From Aminobacter aminovorans (GTDB lineage: Bacteria > Pseudomonadota > Alphaproteobacteria > Rhizobiales > Rhizobiaceae): a DNA stretch of 64,000 bases. The notes under the pieces are model-generated. The model was not told the origin of the DNA. It searched no databases and saw nothing but the letters and a program-made list of their open reading frames with translations. The stretch's first letter is position 1. Each line of letters begins with the position of its first letter. The translations under genes were made by a program, and so were the position numbers. This document shows positions 1 through 8,105 of the stretch, in pieces. The stretch is taken from NCBI RefSeq assembly GCF_900445235.1, contig NZ_UFSM01000001.1, positions 1,172,501-1,236,500 of the forward strand. The letters are read 5' to 3'.

Positions 1-106
1 CACGCCGTGAAACCGTTGCGTGGTTGAGCTCCAGCCGGCGTGCCGCGCCGAGGATCTGGCCGGTGCGCGCCACGGCGAGGAAGATGCGGACGTCATCCCA
101 GTTCAT
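1..106 (-). CDS. LysR-family regulator, N-terminal part (runs off left edge)
   Basis: Only the first 35 codons are inside the window. They read as the winged-helix start of a LysR-type regulator: Met-Asn-Trp-Asp-Asp, then the pattern FLAVARTGQILGAARRLELN, which is the usual helix-turn-helix of this family. The gene is divergent from the methylmalonate-semialdehyde dehydrogenase gene, with about 176 bp between the start codons, so it may control that gene. This is inference from arrangement only. The effector domain is outside the window, so the ligand cannot be guessed. Confidence 0.8.
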   Translation of the reverse strand, partial: MNWDDVRIFLAVARTGQILGAARRLELNHATVSRR

Positions 107-282
107 CGGTGGTTCCAACCTCAGGCGAAGGGCTGCAATCCGCGCACCCTACTATGCATGAAATCGCATTCAAGCTCCCGCCGGGCTTTATTTTCTGCAC
201 AACGGTTGCGTTCACCCTCGCGTTGCAAAGGCGCGCGTTAAGCAGGACAATGAGCCATCAACAAAGAATTGGGAGAGAAACA

Positions 283-1779
283 ATGGTCGACTACGGTCAT
301 TTCATCGGCGGCAAGCATGTCGCCGGCACCAGCGGGCGCAAGCAGGACGTGCTGCAGCCGATGGACGGCTCGGTGCGCGCTACCGTGGCACTGGCCTCGG
401 CGCAGGAACTGCGCGCCGCCGTCGAGAACGCCAAGGCAGCGCAGCCTGCCTGGGCCGCTACCAACCCGCAGCGCCGCGTGCGCGTGCTGATGAAGTTCCT
501 GGAACTGGTGCACAAGGAATACGACTCGCTGGCCGAGCTCCTGGCGCGCGAGCACGGCAAGACCATTGCCGACGCCAAGGGCGACATCCAGCGTGGCCTC
601 GAAGTTGTCGAAGTCTGCATTGGCGCCCCGCACATGATGAAGGGCGAGTTCACCGATGGTGCCGGCCCCGGCATCGACGTCTATTCGATGCGCCAGGCGC
701 TGGGCGTCGTCGCCGGCATCACCCCGTTCAACTTCCCGGCGATGATCCCACTGTGGAAGATCGCGCCGGCGATTGCCTGCGGCAACGCCTTCATTCTCAA
801 GCCGTCAGAGCGCGACCCGGGCGTGCCGCTGCGCATCGCCGAACTGTTCCTCGAGGCAGGTCTTCCGGCAGGCATCCTCAACGTCGTCAACGGTGACAAG
901 ACGGTGGTCGACGCGATCCTCGACGATCCTGACATCAAGGCTGTCGGCTTTGTCGGCTCGACGCCGATCGCCCAGTACATCTACAGCCGCGGCTGCGCCA
1001 ACGGTAAGCGCGTGCAGTGCTTCGGCGGCGCCAAGAACCACATGATCATCATGCCGGATGCGGACATGGACCAGACCGTCGACGCCCTGATCGGCGCCGG
1101 CTACGGCTCGGCAGGCGAGCGCTGCATGGCGATTTCGGTTGCGGTTCCCGTCGGCCATGACACGGCCGAGCGGCTGATGGAAAAGCTGGTGCCGCGCGTC
1201 GAGAGCCTGAAGGTCGGCCCATCGACCGACTCCTCGGCCGACTTCGGCCCGGTGGTCACCCGCGAGGCGCTGGAGCGCATCAAGGGTTACGTCGACATCG
1301 GCGTCAACGAAGGCGCCAAGCTTGTCGTCGACGGCCGCGGCTTCAAGATGCAGGGCTATGAGAATGGCTTCTACATGGGCGGCTGCCTGTTCGACCATGT
1401 CACCGCAGACATGCGCATCTACAAGGAAGAGATCTTTGGCCCGGTTCTCTCGGTGGTGCGTGCGCCGACCTACGAGAATGCCATCAAGCTCGCCAACGAC
1501 CACGAGATGGGCAATGGCGTCGCCATCTTCACCCGCGACGGCGATGCGGCCCGCGACTTCGCATCCCGCGTCCAGGTCGGCATGGTCGGCATCAACGTGC
1601 CGATCCCGGTTCCGATCGCCTACTACACGTTCGGCGGCTGGAAGGCTTCGTCCTTCGGCGACCTGAACCAGCATGGCCCGGATGCCTTCCGTTTCTACAC
1701 CAAGACCAAGACGGTCACCTCGCGCTGGCCGTCGGGCGTCAAGGACGGTGCTGAGTTCGTCATTCCGACGATGAACTAA
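283..1779 (+). CDS. mmsA: CoA-acylating methylmalonate-semialdehyde dehydrogenase
   Basis: Encodes 498 aa, the normal length for MmsA/IolA. The family oxidises malonate or methylmalonate semialdehyde to acetyl- or propionyl-CoA in valine, beta-alanine and inositol breakdown in the cytosol. The aldehyde dehydrogenase fold is visible throughout: ITPFNFPAMIP near residues 147-157, the nucleotide-binding FVGSTP segment, and the catalytic cysteine in GSAGERCMA at about residue 281. The ATG at 283 is preferred to upstream in-frame starts because GGGAGAG lies 6-12 bases before it and the protein then starts like known MmsA. A lysR gene is divergent upstream and a bidirectional hairpin follows. A partial copy of its 3' end lies 86 bp downstream. 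Confidence 0.95.
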   Translation: MVDYGHFIGGKHVAGTSGRKQDVLQPMDGSVRATVALASAQELRAAVENAKAAQPAWAATNPQRRVRVLMKFLELVHKEYDSLAELLAREHGKTIADAKGDIQRGLEVVEVCIGAPHMMKGEFTDGAGPGIDVYSMRQALGVVAGITPFNFPAMIPLWKIAPAIACGNAFILKPSERDPGVPLRIAELFLEAGLPAGILNVVNGDKTVVDAILDDPDIKAVGFVGSTPIAQYIYSRGCANGKRVQCFGGAKNHMIIMPDADMDQTVDALIGAGYGSAGERCMAISVAVPVGHDTAERLMEKLVPRVESLKVGPSTDSSADFGPVVTREALERIKGYVDIGVNEGAKLVVDGRGFKMQGYENGFYMGGCLFDHVTADMRIYKEEIFGPVLSVVRAPTYENAIKLANDHEMGNGVAIFTRDGDAARDFASRVQVGMVGINVPIPVPIAYYTFGGWKASSFGDLNQHGPDAFRFYTKTKTVTSRWPSGVKDGAEFVIPTMN

Positions 1780-1820
1780 GCCCGACGGTTCCTTGTTTGC
1801 GCGTCCGCGACGCGGGGCAG

Positions 1821-1862
1821 GGCGTCAACTACGGTGCTGAGTTCCTCATTCTGACGATGAAC
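1821..1862 (+). repeat. Partial duplicate of the mmsA 3' end
   Basis: This 42-bp stretch repeats positions 1735-1776, the last codons of mmsA, with four mismatches and an offset of 86 bp. In the matching frame it would still spell Gly-Val-Asn-Tyr-Gly-Ala-Glu-Phe-Leu-Ile before diverging. It looks like a decayed tandem duplication of the gene terminus and has no stop codon of its own at the equivalent place. Confidence 0.8.
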
Positions 1863-1887
1863 GGACCCATTCCCCAAGACCAAAATG

Positions 1888-1914
1888 AAACGGGCGCCCA
1901 TTGGGCGCCCGTTT
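1888..1914. terminator. Bidirectional hairpin between mmsA and the HTH gene
   Basis: A perfect 13-bp inverted repeat (AAACGGGCGCCCA, one-base loop, then its complement) with A residues on one side and TTTT on the other. It can stop transcription from mmsA on the plus strand and from the convergent HTH gene, whose stop codon touches it at 1914. Confidence 0.85.
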
Positions 1915-2141
1915 TACGTTTCGTCCTCTTCTTCAGGTCCCGGCTGATACTCCAGCAGGTCGCCCGGCTGGCAATCAAGCTCGGCACAGATGCGCGCCAG
2001 CGTCGAAAACCTGACACCGCGCACCTTGCCGGATTTCAACAGCGACAGGTTCTGTTCGGTGATGCCGATCTTTGCCGCGAGCTCCTTCGAGCGCATCTTG
2101 CGGCGCGCCAGCATGACATCGAGATTGACGACGACGGGCAT
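1914..2141 (-). CDS. Small Cro/C1-type HTH regulator
   Basis: Encodes 75 aa. The protein is almost entirely one helix-turn-helix domain of the short XRE/YozG type: ARRKMRSKELAAKIGITEQN, then LSLLKSGKVRGVRFSTLARI, then a short acidic tail ending EEEDET. The start at 2141 sits one base after the stop of the upstream membrane-protein gene, so the two are translationally coupled. A longer in-frame start at 2189 would lie inside that gene and is less likely. Pairs of a YozG-like HTH with a DUF2975 membrane protein occur in many bacteria. The role is probably DNA binding controlled by the partner, but no target is known. Confidence 0.9.
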   Translation of the reverse strand: MPVVVNLDVMLARRKMRSKELAAKIGITEQNLSLLKSGKVRGVRFSTLARICAELDCQPGDLLEYQPGPEEEDET

Positions 2142-2142
2142 C

Positions 2143-2691
2143 TCAGACGAACCGCTTGTTGTCGTCGTCGATCTCGGACGCCACCGCAAGCAGGTGGCCG
2201 AAGACGATCAGGATGCCCGACAGGATCAGGGCCAGCAGTTCGTGCGTGCTGAAGCTGATTGCCAGGAAACGCTGGCCCGCCGGCATGTCAAGGCTGAGGA
2301 TCAACGATACCAGCGGCGGGGCCAGGATCGTCGCAACGGCATTGACGAGAAAGGCGATACCCGACAGCCGCATCAAGCGCGCGCTCTCGGCTCCGACGAT
2401 GTCATGCAATGCCATCTCACGAAACGCCCGCCGCAGCGTGTGCAGTGCCCAGAGCAGCAAGCCTGCCTGCGCGAGAAATGCAGTGGCCAGCAGCAGCACG
2501 GTTGAAGCCGACAGCTGTGCCGGCTTGGGAAGTGCCAGTTTTTCGATGATGAAGTTGCTGATCCAGGCGGGGTCCGACCAGGCCAGCCAGAGGCCGCAGG
2601 CGACAAACAGGGCGATCACGCCCATCAGGGCCGAGATCAGCATTTCCATCCGTCGGCTCAGCAGCCGGGCACGTTCGCGGGCAGCCTTCAT
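2143..2691 (-). CDS. DUF2975-type integral membrane protein
   Basis: Encodes 182 aa with four hydrophobic segments, at about residues 15-40, 60-85, 115-140 and 150-172, and a basic N terminus (MKAARERARLLSRR). Layout and partner match the DUF2975 family, whose function is unknown. The start at 2691 was chosen because AGGCAAGA lies just upstream and the longer frame to 2988 has no such context and overlaps the divergent lipoprotein gene. It heads a two-gene operon with the HTH regulator. I infer that the membrane protein may hold or signal to the regulator. Confidence 0.8.
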   Translation of the reverse strand: MKAARERARLLSRRMEMLISALMGVIALFVACGLWLAWSDPAWISNFIIEKLALPKPAQLSASTVLLLATAFLAQAGLLLWALHTLRRAFREMALHDIVGAESARLMRLSGIAFLVNAVATILAPPLVSLILSLDMPAGQRFLAISFSTHELLALILSGILIVFGHLLAVASEIDDDNKRFV

Positions 2692-2772
2692 TTCTTGCCT
2701 CTTCAAATTCTGTTTGCAAAAATTATCGTAAAACAATAAGTCGACACTGTCAAACAACCATATGGAGGCACT

Positions 2773-3365
2773 ATGTCGGCTCAAGGACGTTCGATTGCGG
2801 CGCTGGCCGGGCTCTTGGCGCTGTCTGCCTGCGCCTCGCTCAACCCGATGGCGCTGACCAGGCTTGCCGGCCTTGACCCCCTGCAGATCGCGCCGGAGCA
2901 GATGAGCGTCGCAGCCGTCATGCCGGTTCCACTCAAGTTGCGGACAGGGATGTCGTGCTGCATTTCGCCATGGACGCGCCGCCTCCATATGGCCCGATCA
3001 ACGAGAAGCTGCCGCTGGAGATCGTCGCCGGCGACAATGCGCCGGGGGTGTCGGCCAGTCCGTCCTTCGAGCGGGTCCAGGTTGCGCGTGTCGCTCAGGC
3101 CGACATGGCCCGGCTGGCCGCCGCGCAGGCGAAGGCGCGCGCTTTCAAGGCGACCGGCAGGAAGGACGGCAAGGGCAGCATTTCGGTGACGATCGCGGGT
3201 GGCTGCCGCGATGGCGCGATCAATCCTGGCGCGCTGGCGGTCGAGATCTTCATGCGCAGCAAGGCGGACGAGCAGTATTTCCTGGTGTCGTCGGTGAATC
3301 TGAGAAAATTGCTGTCCGACGACGCGATCGAGAAACTGCCCTTGTGCGAGCCAGGTAATGGCTGA
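2773..3365 (+). pseudogene. Lipoprotein gene split by a one-base frameshift
   Basis: The first frame (2773 onward) encodes a lipoprotein signal: Met-Ser-Ala-Gln-Gly-Arg start, hydrophobic core, and lipobox LSAC with Cys20. It follows a normal protein to about residue 57 (VPLKLR) and then loses sense. The continuing protein is in another frame, DRDVVLHFAMDAPPPYG onward to the stop at 3365. The two join if one G is restored in the run at 2942-2943 (gcggac read as gcgggac), giving about 197 aa. The second part ends with LRKLLSDDAIEKLPLCEPGNG-like residues. No family was recognised. It could be a true recent loss or a base error. Confidence 0.7.
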
Positions 3366-3506
3366 GGTGCCGCCCGCCTGCGACGCATGGGTGCGCAGCG
3401 GGTTGTCGGAATCACGGTTTCAGGACTGCGCAGGGGTGCTGGAACGGCCCAATGCCCCGGCCGGTCGTGCTAAGGTGAGGCTTTACCGTTCAGCACAGCA
3501 GCAGTC

Positions 3507-3695
3507 ATGACGCTACCGTCGCGGGGAAGGATGGTTTTCACGAGCGACGCTGCCATCTTCGAAATCTACGTCGCCGACGACGGCACCTGGACCGTGCTGA
3601 TGTCGGAGGTCACGGGGCGCAGTTGCGTCCTCGCGGCCGGTGACGGCTGGGAGAGTTCAGTCGAGGACGCGCGGGAAACCAAACCCAGGCACTGA
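3507..3695 (+). CDS. Small uncharacterised protein
   Basis: Encodes 62 aa. The middle part, IFEIYVADDGTWTVLMSEV followed by GRSCVLAAGDGWES, looks like a small beta-rich module found in short rhizobial proteins, many of which carry a signal peptide. No signal peptide is evident here. The start ATG at 3507 has only a weak ribosome site. No enzyme motif or membrane segment is seen. It is convergent with the gntR gene. It may be a real small gene or the end of a decayed longer one. Confidence 0.5.
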   Translation: MTLPSRGRMVFTSDAAIFEIYVADDGTWTVLMSEVTGRSCVLAAGDGWESSVEDARETKPRH

Positions 3696-3711
3696 TCGAT
3701 CTGACGCGGCA

Positions 3712-4359
3712 TTACCGCGTCGCCGCTGCTTCGGCGTGGGCGCGCAGCATGGCCATCAGCCGCTCGGCTTCCTGGGCGGCGCCCTCCTCGTCATGCTCGA
3801 GGATGGACCGGATCAGCGCGACGTGGTGCTCGGCAGAGGCTGCGAGGCCGGTGTCGCGCTGGTAGCGGAACCAGAAACGGCGACTGTGGGTCTGCAGGGG
3901 TGCTGCGAGGCGGGCGGCAAAGTCGTTGTCGGCGGCAAGGGCGAGCGCCTCGTCGAGCGCCTTGTCGGCCGCAAGGAAGCCGAGCACATCGGCGGCGATC
4001 ACCGCCTTCTGCATTGCAAGGGCTGCTGCGTGGAACTGATTGGCTGCGTCACGGGTGACGAAGCGCGCTGCCGAGCGCGCCAGCACGACCTCGATGCCAC
4101 GGCGCGCGTCGAGCACGCGCAGCCAGTCGCCAGGGTGCAGCGGCGCAATTGCCAGGCCGGCGCGTGGCCTGATCTCGACAAGTCCTTCCCAGGCCAGGCG
4201 CTGGATCGCCTCACGCACAGGCGTGCGACCGAGGCCGAGCCTGTCGATCAGCGAGCCTTCGGTGGCGACGGTGCCAGGGGCGAGTTCAAGGGTCACGATG
4301 AGCCGTTCGAGCTCGTGGTAGGCTCGTGTCGCAGCCGGTTCCAGTTTCTCAGCTTGCAT
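3712..4359 (-). CDS. GntR-family (FCD) regulator of the hydroxyproline cluster
   Basis: Encodes 215 aa. The N-terminal winged helix shows the GntR signature: LAPGTVATEGSLIDRLGLGR followed by TPVREAIQRLAWEGLVEIRP (residues about 26-66). The rest is a helical effector domain of the FadR C-terminal type, with an Arg/His-rich region (DARRGIEVV, then EHHVALIRSIL). The start at 4359 was taken because the longer frame to 4515 reads through the operator DNA and the divergent gene. It is divergent from the DapA-family gene, across a region with four copies of a TGATATATCA-like site, so it most likely controls itself and the cluster. The inducer is probably a hydroxyproline pathway compound (inference). 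Confidence 0.9.
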   Translation of the reverse strand: MQAEKLEPAATRAYHELERLIVTLELAPGTVATEGSLIDRLGLGRTPVREAIQRLAWEGLVEIRPRAGLAIAPLHPGDWLRVLDARRGIEVVLARSAARFVTRDAANQFHAAALAMQKAVIAADVLGFLAADKALDEALALAADNDFAARLAAPLQTHSRRFWFRYQRDTGLAASAEHHVALIRSILEHDEEGAAQEAERLMAMLRAHAEAAATR

Positions 4360-4382
4360 GACCGAATCTCTTGAAAGCGAAA

Positions 4383-4459
4383 TGATATATTTTTGATATA
4401 TCAGATGCGATTGCCGATTGACAATGTTGGCCGCCTTGTCATATATCACTGATATATCA
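4383..4459. promoter_or_regulatory. Four-site operator array between gntR and the catabolic genes
   Basis: Two perfect palindromes TGATATATCA occur at 4394-4403 and 4450-4459. Each has a weaker copy exactly 11 bp upstream: TGATATATTT at 4383-4392 and TCATATATCA at 4439-4448. The two pairs are 56 bp apart. The 11-bp phasing puts paired sites on the same face of the helix. The sites flank both divergent promoters, which fits binding by the adjacent GntR protein. Confidence 0.7.
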
Positions 4460-4474
4460 GACGGAGAAAGCGCC

Positions 4475-5368
4475 ATGTGGGCCGGAGTCATCCCAGCAGT
4501 CACCACCAAATTCACGGCGGACGATCGCCTCGACCATGCCGAAATGGAGCGCTGCTTCGCGCTGCAGATGGAGGCTGGATGCGACGGCCTGATCGTCGCC
4601 GGCTCGCTCGGCGAGGGCCCGATGCTCTCGCATGACGAAAAGATCGAAGTGCTGAAGACGGCTCAGAAGGTTGCCGCCGGCAAGCCGGTACTTCTGACCG
4701 TCAACGAGGCCGGCACCCGCGAGGCGGCGGCTGTCGCCAAGCGCGCCGCAAAGGAAGGCGCTTCCGGCCTGATGGTCGTGCCGAGCCCGATCTACCACAC
4801 CAATCCGGAAGAGACAGTCGCGGCCCTTCGCGCCGTGGCCGAGGCCGGCGACCTGCCGGTCATGATCTATTCCAACCGCCTCGCCTACCGCGTCGACGTC
4901 ACCGTCGACCAGATGGAGGAGCTGGCTTCCGACAAGCGCTTCGTCGCCGTCAAGGAATCGTCCGACGACATCCGCCGCTCGACCCAAATCATCAACCGCC
5001 TGGGCAACCGCTACGATCTGTTCACCGGCGTCGACAACCTTGCTTTCGAGGCGCTGTCGGTCGGCGCCATCGGCTGGGTCGCAGGCCTCGTCGTCGCCTT
5101 CCCGCGCGAGACTGTCGCCATCTACCAGCTGATGAAACAGGGTCGGCGTGAAGAGGCGCTCGCCATCTACCGCTGGTTCCGCCCGCTGCTCGACCTCGAC
5201 GTGTCGACCTATCTTGTCCAGAACATCAAGCTTGCCGAGGTGCTGGCGATCGGCTCAAACGACCGCGTGCGCATGCCGCGCAAGCCGCTGTCGGGCGAGC
5301 GTCGCAATGCAGTCGAGAAGATCATCAAGGACGCGTTGGAAGTTCGACCCAAGCTGCCGTCGTTCTGA
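4475..5368 (+). CDS. DapA-family lyase, probably pyrroline-4-hydroxy-2-carboxylate deaminase
   Basis: Encodes 297 aa, the usual size of the dihydrodipicolinate synthase/N-acetylneuraminate lyase family of TIM barrels that form a Schiff base. The lysine is in VAVKESSDD at residue 160, and GSLGEGPMLS replaces the GTTGE loop of true DapA, as in catabolic members. With an FAD oxidase and a hydroxyproline epimerase directly downstream, the best call is the enzyme that deaminates 1-pyrroline-4-hydroxy-2-carboxylate to 2-oxoglutarate semialdehyde. The specific reaction is inferred from neighbours. The start at 4475 follows GGAGAAAG, and earlier in-frame starts fall in the operator array. Confidence 0.85.
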   Translation: MWAGVIPAVTTKFTADDRLDHAEMERCFALQMEAGCDGLIVAGSLGEGPMLSHDEKIEVLKTAQKVAAGKPVLLTVNEAGTREAAAVAKRAAKEGASGLMVVPSPIYHTNPEETVAALRAVAEAGDLPVMIYSNRLAYRVDVTVDQMEELASDKRFVAVKESSDDIRRSTQIINRLGNRYDLFTGVDNLAFEALSVGAIGWVAGLVVAFPRETVAIYQLMKQGRREEALAIYRWFRPLLDLDVSTYLVQNIKLAEVLAIGSNDRVRMPRKPLSGERRNAVEKIIKDALEVRPKLPSF

Positions 5369-5420
5369 GTGCATGGCTCGAAAATCGGGATCGATTTTCG
5401 GGCGGGAGCATGCACCAATT
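5369..5420. repeat. Palindromic intergenic repeat, copy 1
   Basis: Directly after the lyase stop codon. Outer arms GTGCATG (5369-5375) and CATGCAC (5409-5415) pair perfectly and enclose the inner pair GAAAATCG/CGATTTTC. It aligns with the element at 42056-42110, where the outer arms are GCGCATG and CATGCGC, so one stem pair has changed on both sides together. Confidence 0.75.
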
Positions 5421-5491
5421 CGACAAGCTGCGGCGTCGCTTCACATGGACGGCGACGCTGCAGGCGAGGGGAGCCGGGGGAGACGCAAGGC

Positions 5492-6745
5492 ATGAGTGCA
5501 GCCGTCGACGAGATCGACATCGCCATCATCGGCGCCGGCATCGTCGGCATCGCGGCAGCTGCCTATCTCGCCGAAGCCGGGCGTAAGGTGACGGTCTTCG
5601 ACCGTACAGGCGTCTGTGAGGAAACCAGCTCCGGCAATGCCGGGGCCTTTGCTTTCTCCGATGTCCTGCCGCTTGCCCACAAGGGCATGATGCGCAACGT
5701 GCCGAAATGGCTGGCCGACCCGCTTGGCCCGCTCACCATTCCGCCTGCCTATCTGCCGAAACTGGCGCCATGGCTTTTCCTCTTCTGGCGTGCCGGGGCG
5801 CCCGCCAACTACGAGGCGAGCCTTGCCGCACAAGCCGGGCTGATGAAGCTCGCCGAGCAGGAGTGGGCCTTGCTGATGGCGCGCTCCGGCACCGGCTCGA
5901 TGCTGCGCGAGGACGGTTCGCTCGAGCTCTACGAGAGCGAGGCGGAGTTCAAGGCGGCGCTGCCGAGCTGGGCCGCGCGTGATCGCTTCAGCATTTCCTA
6001 TCAGCACCTCGAGAAACGCGAGTTCGCCGGCTATCAGCCTGGGCTGGCCGATCGCTTTACACGCGGCACCTTCGTGCCCGGCTGGAAGACGGTGTCAGAC
6101 CCGAAGGACCTCGGCAAGGCGATCTGGCGCCATGCCGAGGCCGGCGGCGCTTCCTTCGTCAAGGGCGATGTCGGGCTCGTCAGGCTGGCCGGCGACCGCA
6201 TCCTGATCCAGCTCAAACAGGGCCGCACACTGTTCGCCCGCCAGGTGCTGATCGCAGCCGGAGCCTGGTCGCATCTGCTGGCACGTCAGCTTGGAGATGT
6301 CATCCCGCTTGAAACCGAGCGCGGCTACAACACCACGCTCCCCACCAGTGCTTTCGATGTAAAGCGGCAGCTGATCTTCTCTGGCCATGGCTTCGTCATT
6401 ACGCCGCTCGCCACCGGCCTGCGCGTCGGCGGCGCGGTGGAGCTTGGGGGCATTTCGCGGGCGCCAAACTATGCCCGCTCGAAGGCGATGCTGGCAAAGG
6501 CGCGAAAGTTCCTGCCCGGGCTCGACTCGTCTGGCGGGCGCGAATGGATGGGCTTCCGACCGTCGCTGCCCGACTCACTTCCGGTCATCGGCGGCTCGCG
6601 CAGCCACCCCAATGTCCACTACGCTTTCGGCCATGGCCATCTCGGCCTGACCCAGGCGGCGGCCACCGGCCGGTTGGTGCGCGACCGCATGCTCGGGCAA
6701 AAGACGCCTCTCGATCTCACCCCCTTTTCCGCCCAACGTTTCTGA
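5492..6745 (+). CDS. FAD-dependent D-amino-acid (D-hydroxyproline) oxidoreductase
   Basis: Encodes 417 aa of the DAO/DadA family. The FAD dinucleotide-binding motif is at residues 10-16 (IIGAGIVGIAAAAYLAEAGR), the second segment TSSGNAGAFAF follows, and the C-terminal FAD site is GHGHLGLTQAAATGR. Between the deaminase and epimerase genes it most likely oxidises cis-4-hydroxy-D-proline to 1-pyrroline-4-hydroxy-2-carboxylate, probably passing electrons to the respiratory chain. A GGGGGAGA box precedes the ATG at 5492. The longer frame to 5369 would run through a palindromic repeat. General D-amino-acid dehydrogenase activity is the alternative. Confidence 0.88.
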   Translation: MSAAVDEIDIAIIGAGIVGIAAAAYLAEAGRKVTVFDRTGVCEETSSGNAGAFAFSDVLPLAHKGMMRNVPKWLADPLGPLTIPPAYLPKLAPWLFLFWRAGAPANYEASLAAQAGLMKLAEQEWALLMARSGTGSMLREDGSLELYESEAEFKAALPSWAARDRFSISYQHLEKREFAGYQPGLADRFTRGTFVPGWKTVSDPKDLGKAIWRHAEAGGASFVKGDVGLVRLAGDRILIQLKQGRTLFARQVLIAAGAWSHLLARQLGDVIPLETERGYNTTLPTSAFDVKRQLIFSGHGFVITPLATGLRVGGAVELGGISRAPNYARSKAMLAKARKFLPGLDSSGGREWMGFRPSLPDSLPVIGGSRSHPNVHYAFGHGHLGLTQAAATGRLVRDRMLGQKTPLDLTPFSAQRF

Positions 6746-6759
6746 CGCAAGGTATCTGC

Positions 6760-7761
6760 ATGGCGCGCCATTCCTTTTTCTGTATCGACGGCCACACCTG
6801 CGGCAATCCTGTGCGGCTGGTGGCAGGCGGCGGTCCCCGCCTCGAAGGCTCGACGATGATGGAGCGGCGAGCGCATTTCCTCGCCGAATACGACTGGATC
6901 CGTACCGGGCTGATGTTCGAGCCGCGCGGCCATGACGTGATGTCAGGCTCGATCCTCTATCCGCCGACGCGCGAGGATTGCGACATAGCCATCCTGTTCA
7001 TCGAGACCTCGGGCTGCCTGCCGATGTGCGGCCACGGCACCATCGGCACGGTGACGATGGCGATCGAGCACGGTTTGATCAAGCCGAAGACGCCGGGTAC
7101 GCTGCGCCTCGACACGCCGGCTGGCCTCGTGATTGCCGAGTACAGGCAGGTCGGCGATTATGTCGAGGAAGTGCGCATCACCAACGTGCCGTCCTTCCTT
7201 CATGCCGAAGGGCTTTCGGTCGAATGCCCTGTACTCGGCGAGATCAGGGTCGACGTCGCTTATGGCGGAAATTTCTACGCCATCGTCGAGCCGCAGGAAA
7301 ACTACCGCGACATGGCCGACTACACCGCCGGCGATTTTATCGCCTGGAGCCCTGTCGTGCGGCAGCGGCTGAACGAAAAATACCAGTTCGTGCATCCTGA
7401 AAATCCCGGCATCAACCGGCTGTCGCACATGCTGTGGACGGGTGCGCCGAAGCATGCCGAGGCGCATGCCCGCAACGCCGTCTTTTATGGCGACAAGGCC
7501 ATCGACCGCTCGCCTTGCGGCACCGGCACGTCGGCGCGCATGGCGCAGCTTCATGGCAAGGGCAAGCTCAAGGCCGGCGACGATTTCGTGCACGAATCGA
7601 TCATCGGTTCGCTGTTCAAGGGCCGGGTCGAACGCGAGGTCGAGGTGGCCGGCAAGAAGGCCATCATTCCCTCGATCGGGGGGTGGGCGCGGATGACTGG
7701 ATTGAACACCATCTTCATCGACGATCGCGATCCGTTCGCGCATGGGTTCATAGTCAAATAG
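6760..7761 (+). CDS. 4-hydroxyproline 2-epimerase (proline racemase family)
   Basis: Encodes 333 aa. The two catalytic residues of the proline racemase family are both cysteines: Cys90 in LPMCGHGTIG and Cys253 in RSPCGTGTSARMA. A Thr in place of the second Cys would mean a dehydratase. The N terminus (IDGHTCGNPVRLV) matches the hydroxyproline epimerase group. It converts trans-4-hydroxy-L-proline to cis-4-hydroxy-D-proline, the first step of the pathway whose next two enzymes are encoded just upstream. Only 14 bp separate it from the oxidase gene, so they are one operon. The start at 6760 gives the family N terminus. Confidence 0.93.
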   Translation: MARHSFFCIDGHTCGNPVRLVAGGGPRLEGSTMMERRAHFLAEYDWIRTGLMFEPRGHDVMSGSILYPPTREDCDIAILFIETSGCLPMCGHGTIGTVTMAIEHGLIKPKTPGTLRLDTPAGLVIAEYRQVGDYVEEVRITNVPSFLHAEGLSVECPVLGEIRVDVAYGGNFYAIVEPQENYRDMADYTAGDFIAWSPVVRQRLNEKYQFVHPENPGINRLSHMLWTGAPKHAEAHARNAVFYGDKAIDRSPCGTGTSARMAQLHGKGKLKAGDDFVHESIIGSLFKGRVEREVEVAGKKAIIPSIGGWARMTGLNTIFIDDRDPFAHGFIVK

Positions 7762-8105
7762 TCGTATGGCAGGGAGCTGGAGCAGCCAATATGTCTAGAC
7801 ATTCATAGGAAAGAGACCATCGGCAAGACGCAAGGAACTGTTGCGGTTACGTATCTTGGCGCTACATTCTTCGATATCGGCGCGCAAAATCACCGGAATC
7901 GGCAAAGACATTGCGTTGAGCCAATGATAGGTTTCGCGATAGTCCAGGGCCTGGACAACAAAAAACAGAGGCGGCGGAAAACGCTGTCCGGCAAGCCGCA
8001 ACGGGTTGAAGAATCACGTTGCAATCCAGGCTCGAAACTTTAGGACTAGGGGAAATATCAAAAGGAATGCGTGCACGCGCGACATTCCAGGGGAGCCGCA
8101 TCCAT
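7762..8105. other. Intergenic region before the liv operon
   Basis: This 344-bp stretch has slightly lower GC than its surroundings. It contains a 68-codon minus-strand open frame (7795-8001) with no recognisable domain, which I do not call a gene. It probably holds the promoter of the branched-chain amino-acid transporter. AGGGGAG at 8089-8095 is the ribosome site for livH. No clear operator or terminator was seen. Confidence 0.5.

Noticed and set aside
283..1779. Missing 2-oxoglutarate semialdehyde dehydrogenase for hydroxyproline breakdown
   Set aside because: It is an aldehyde dehydrogenase near the cluster, but its sequence is of the CoA-dependent methylmalonate-semialdehyde type and it lies in a separate unit.
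7795..8001. 68-codon minus-strand frame before livH
   Set aside because: No recognised domain and no ribosome site that stands out. Such a length is expected by chance.
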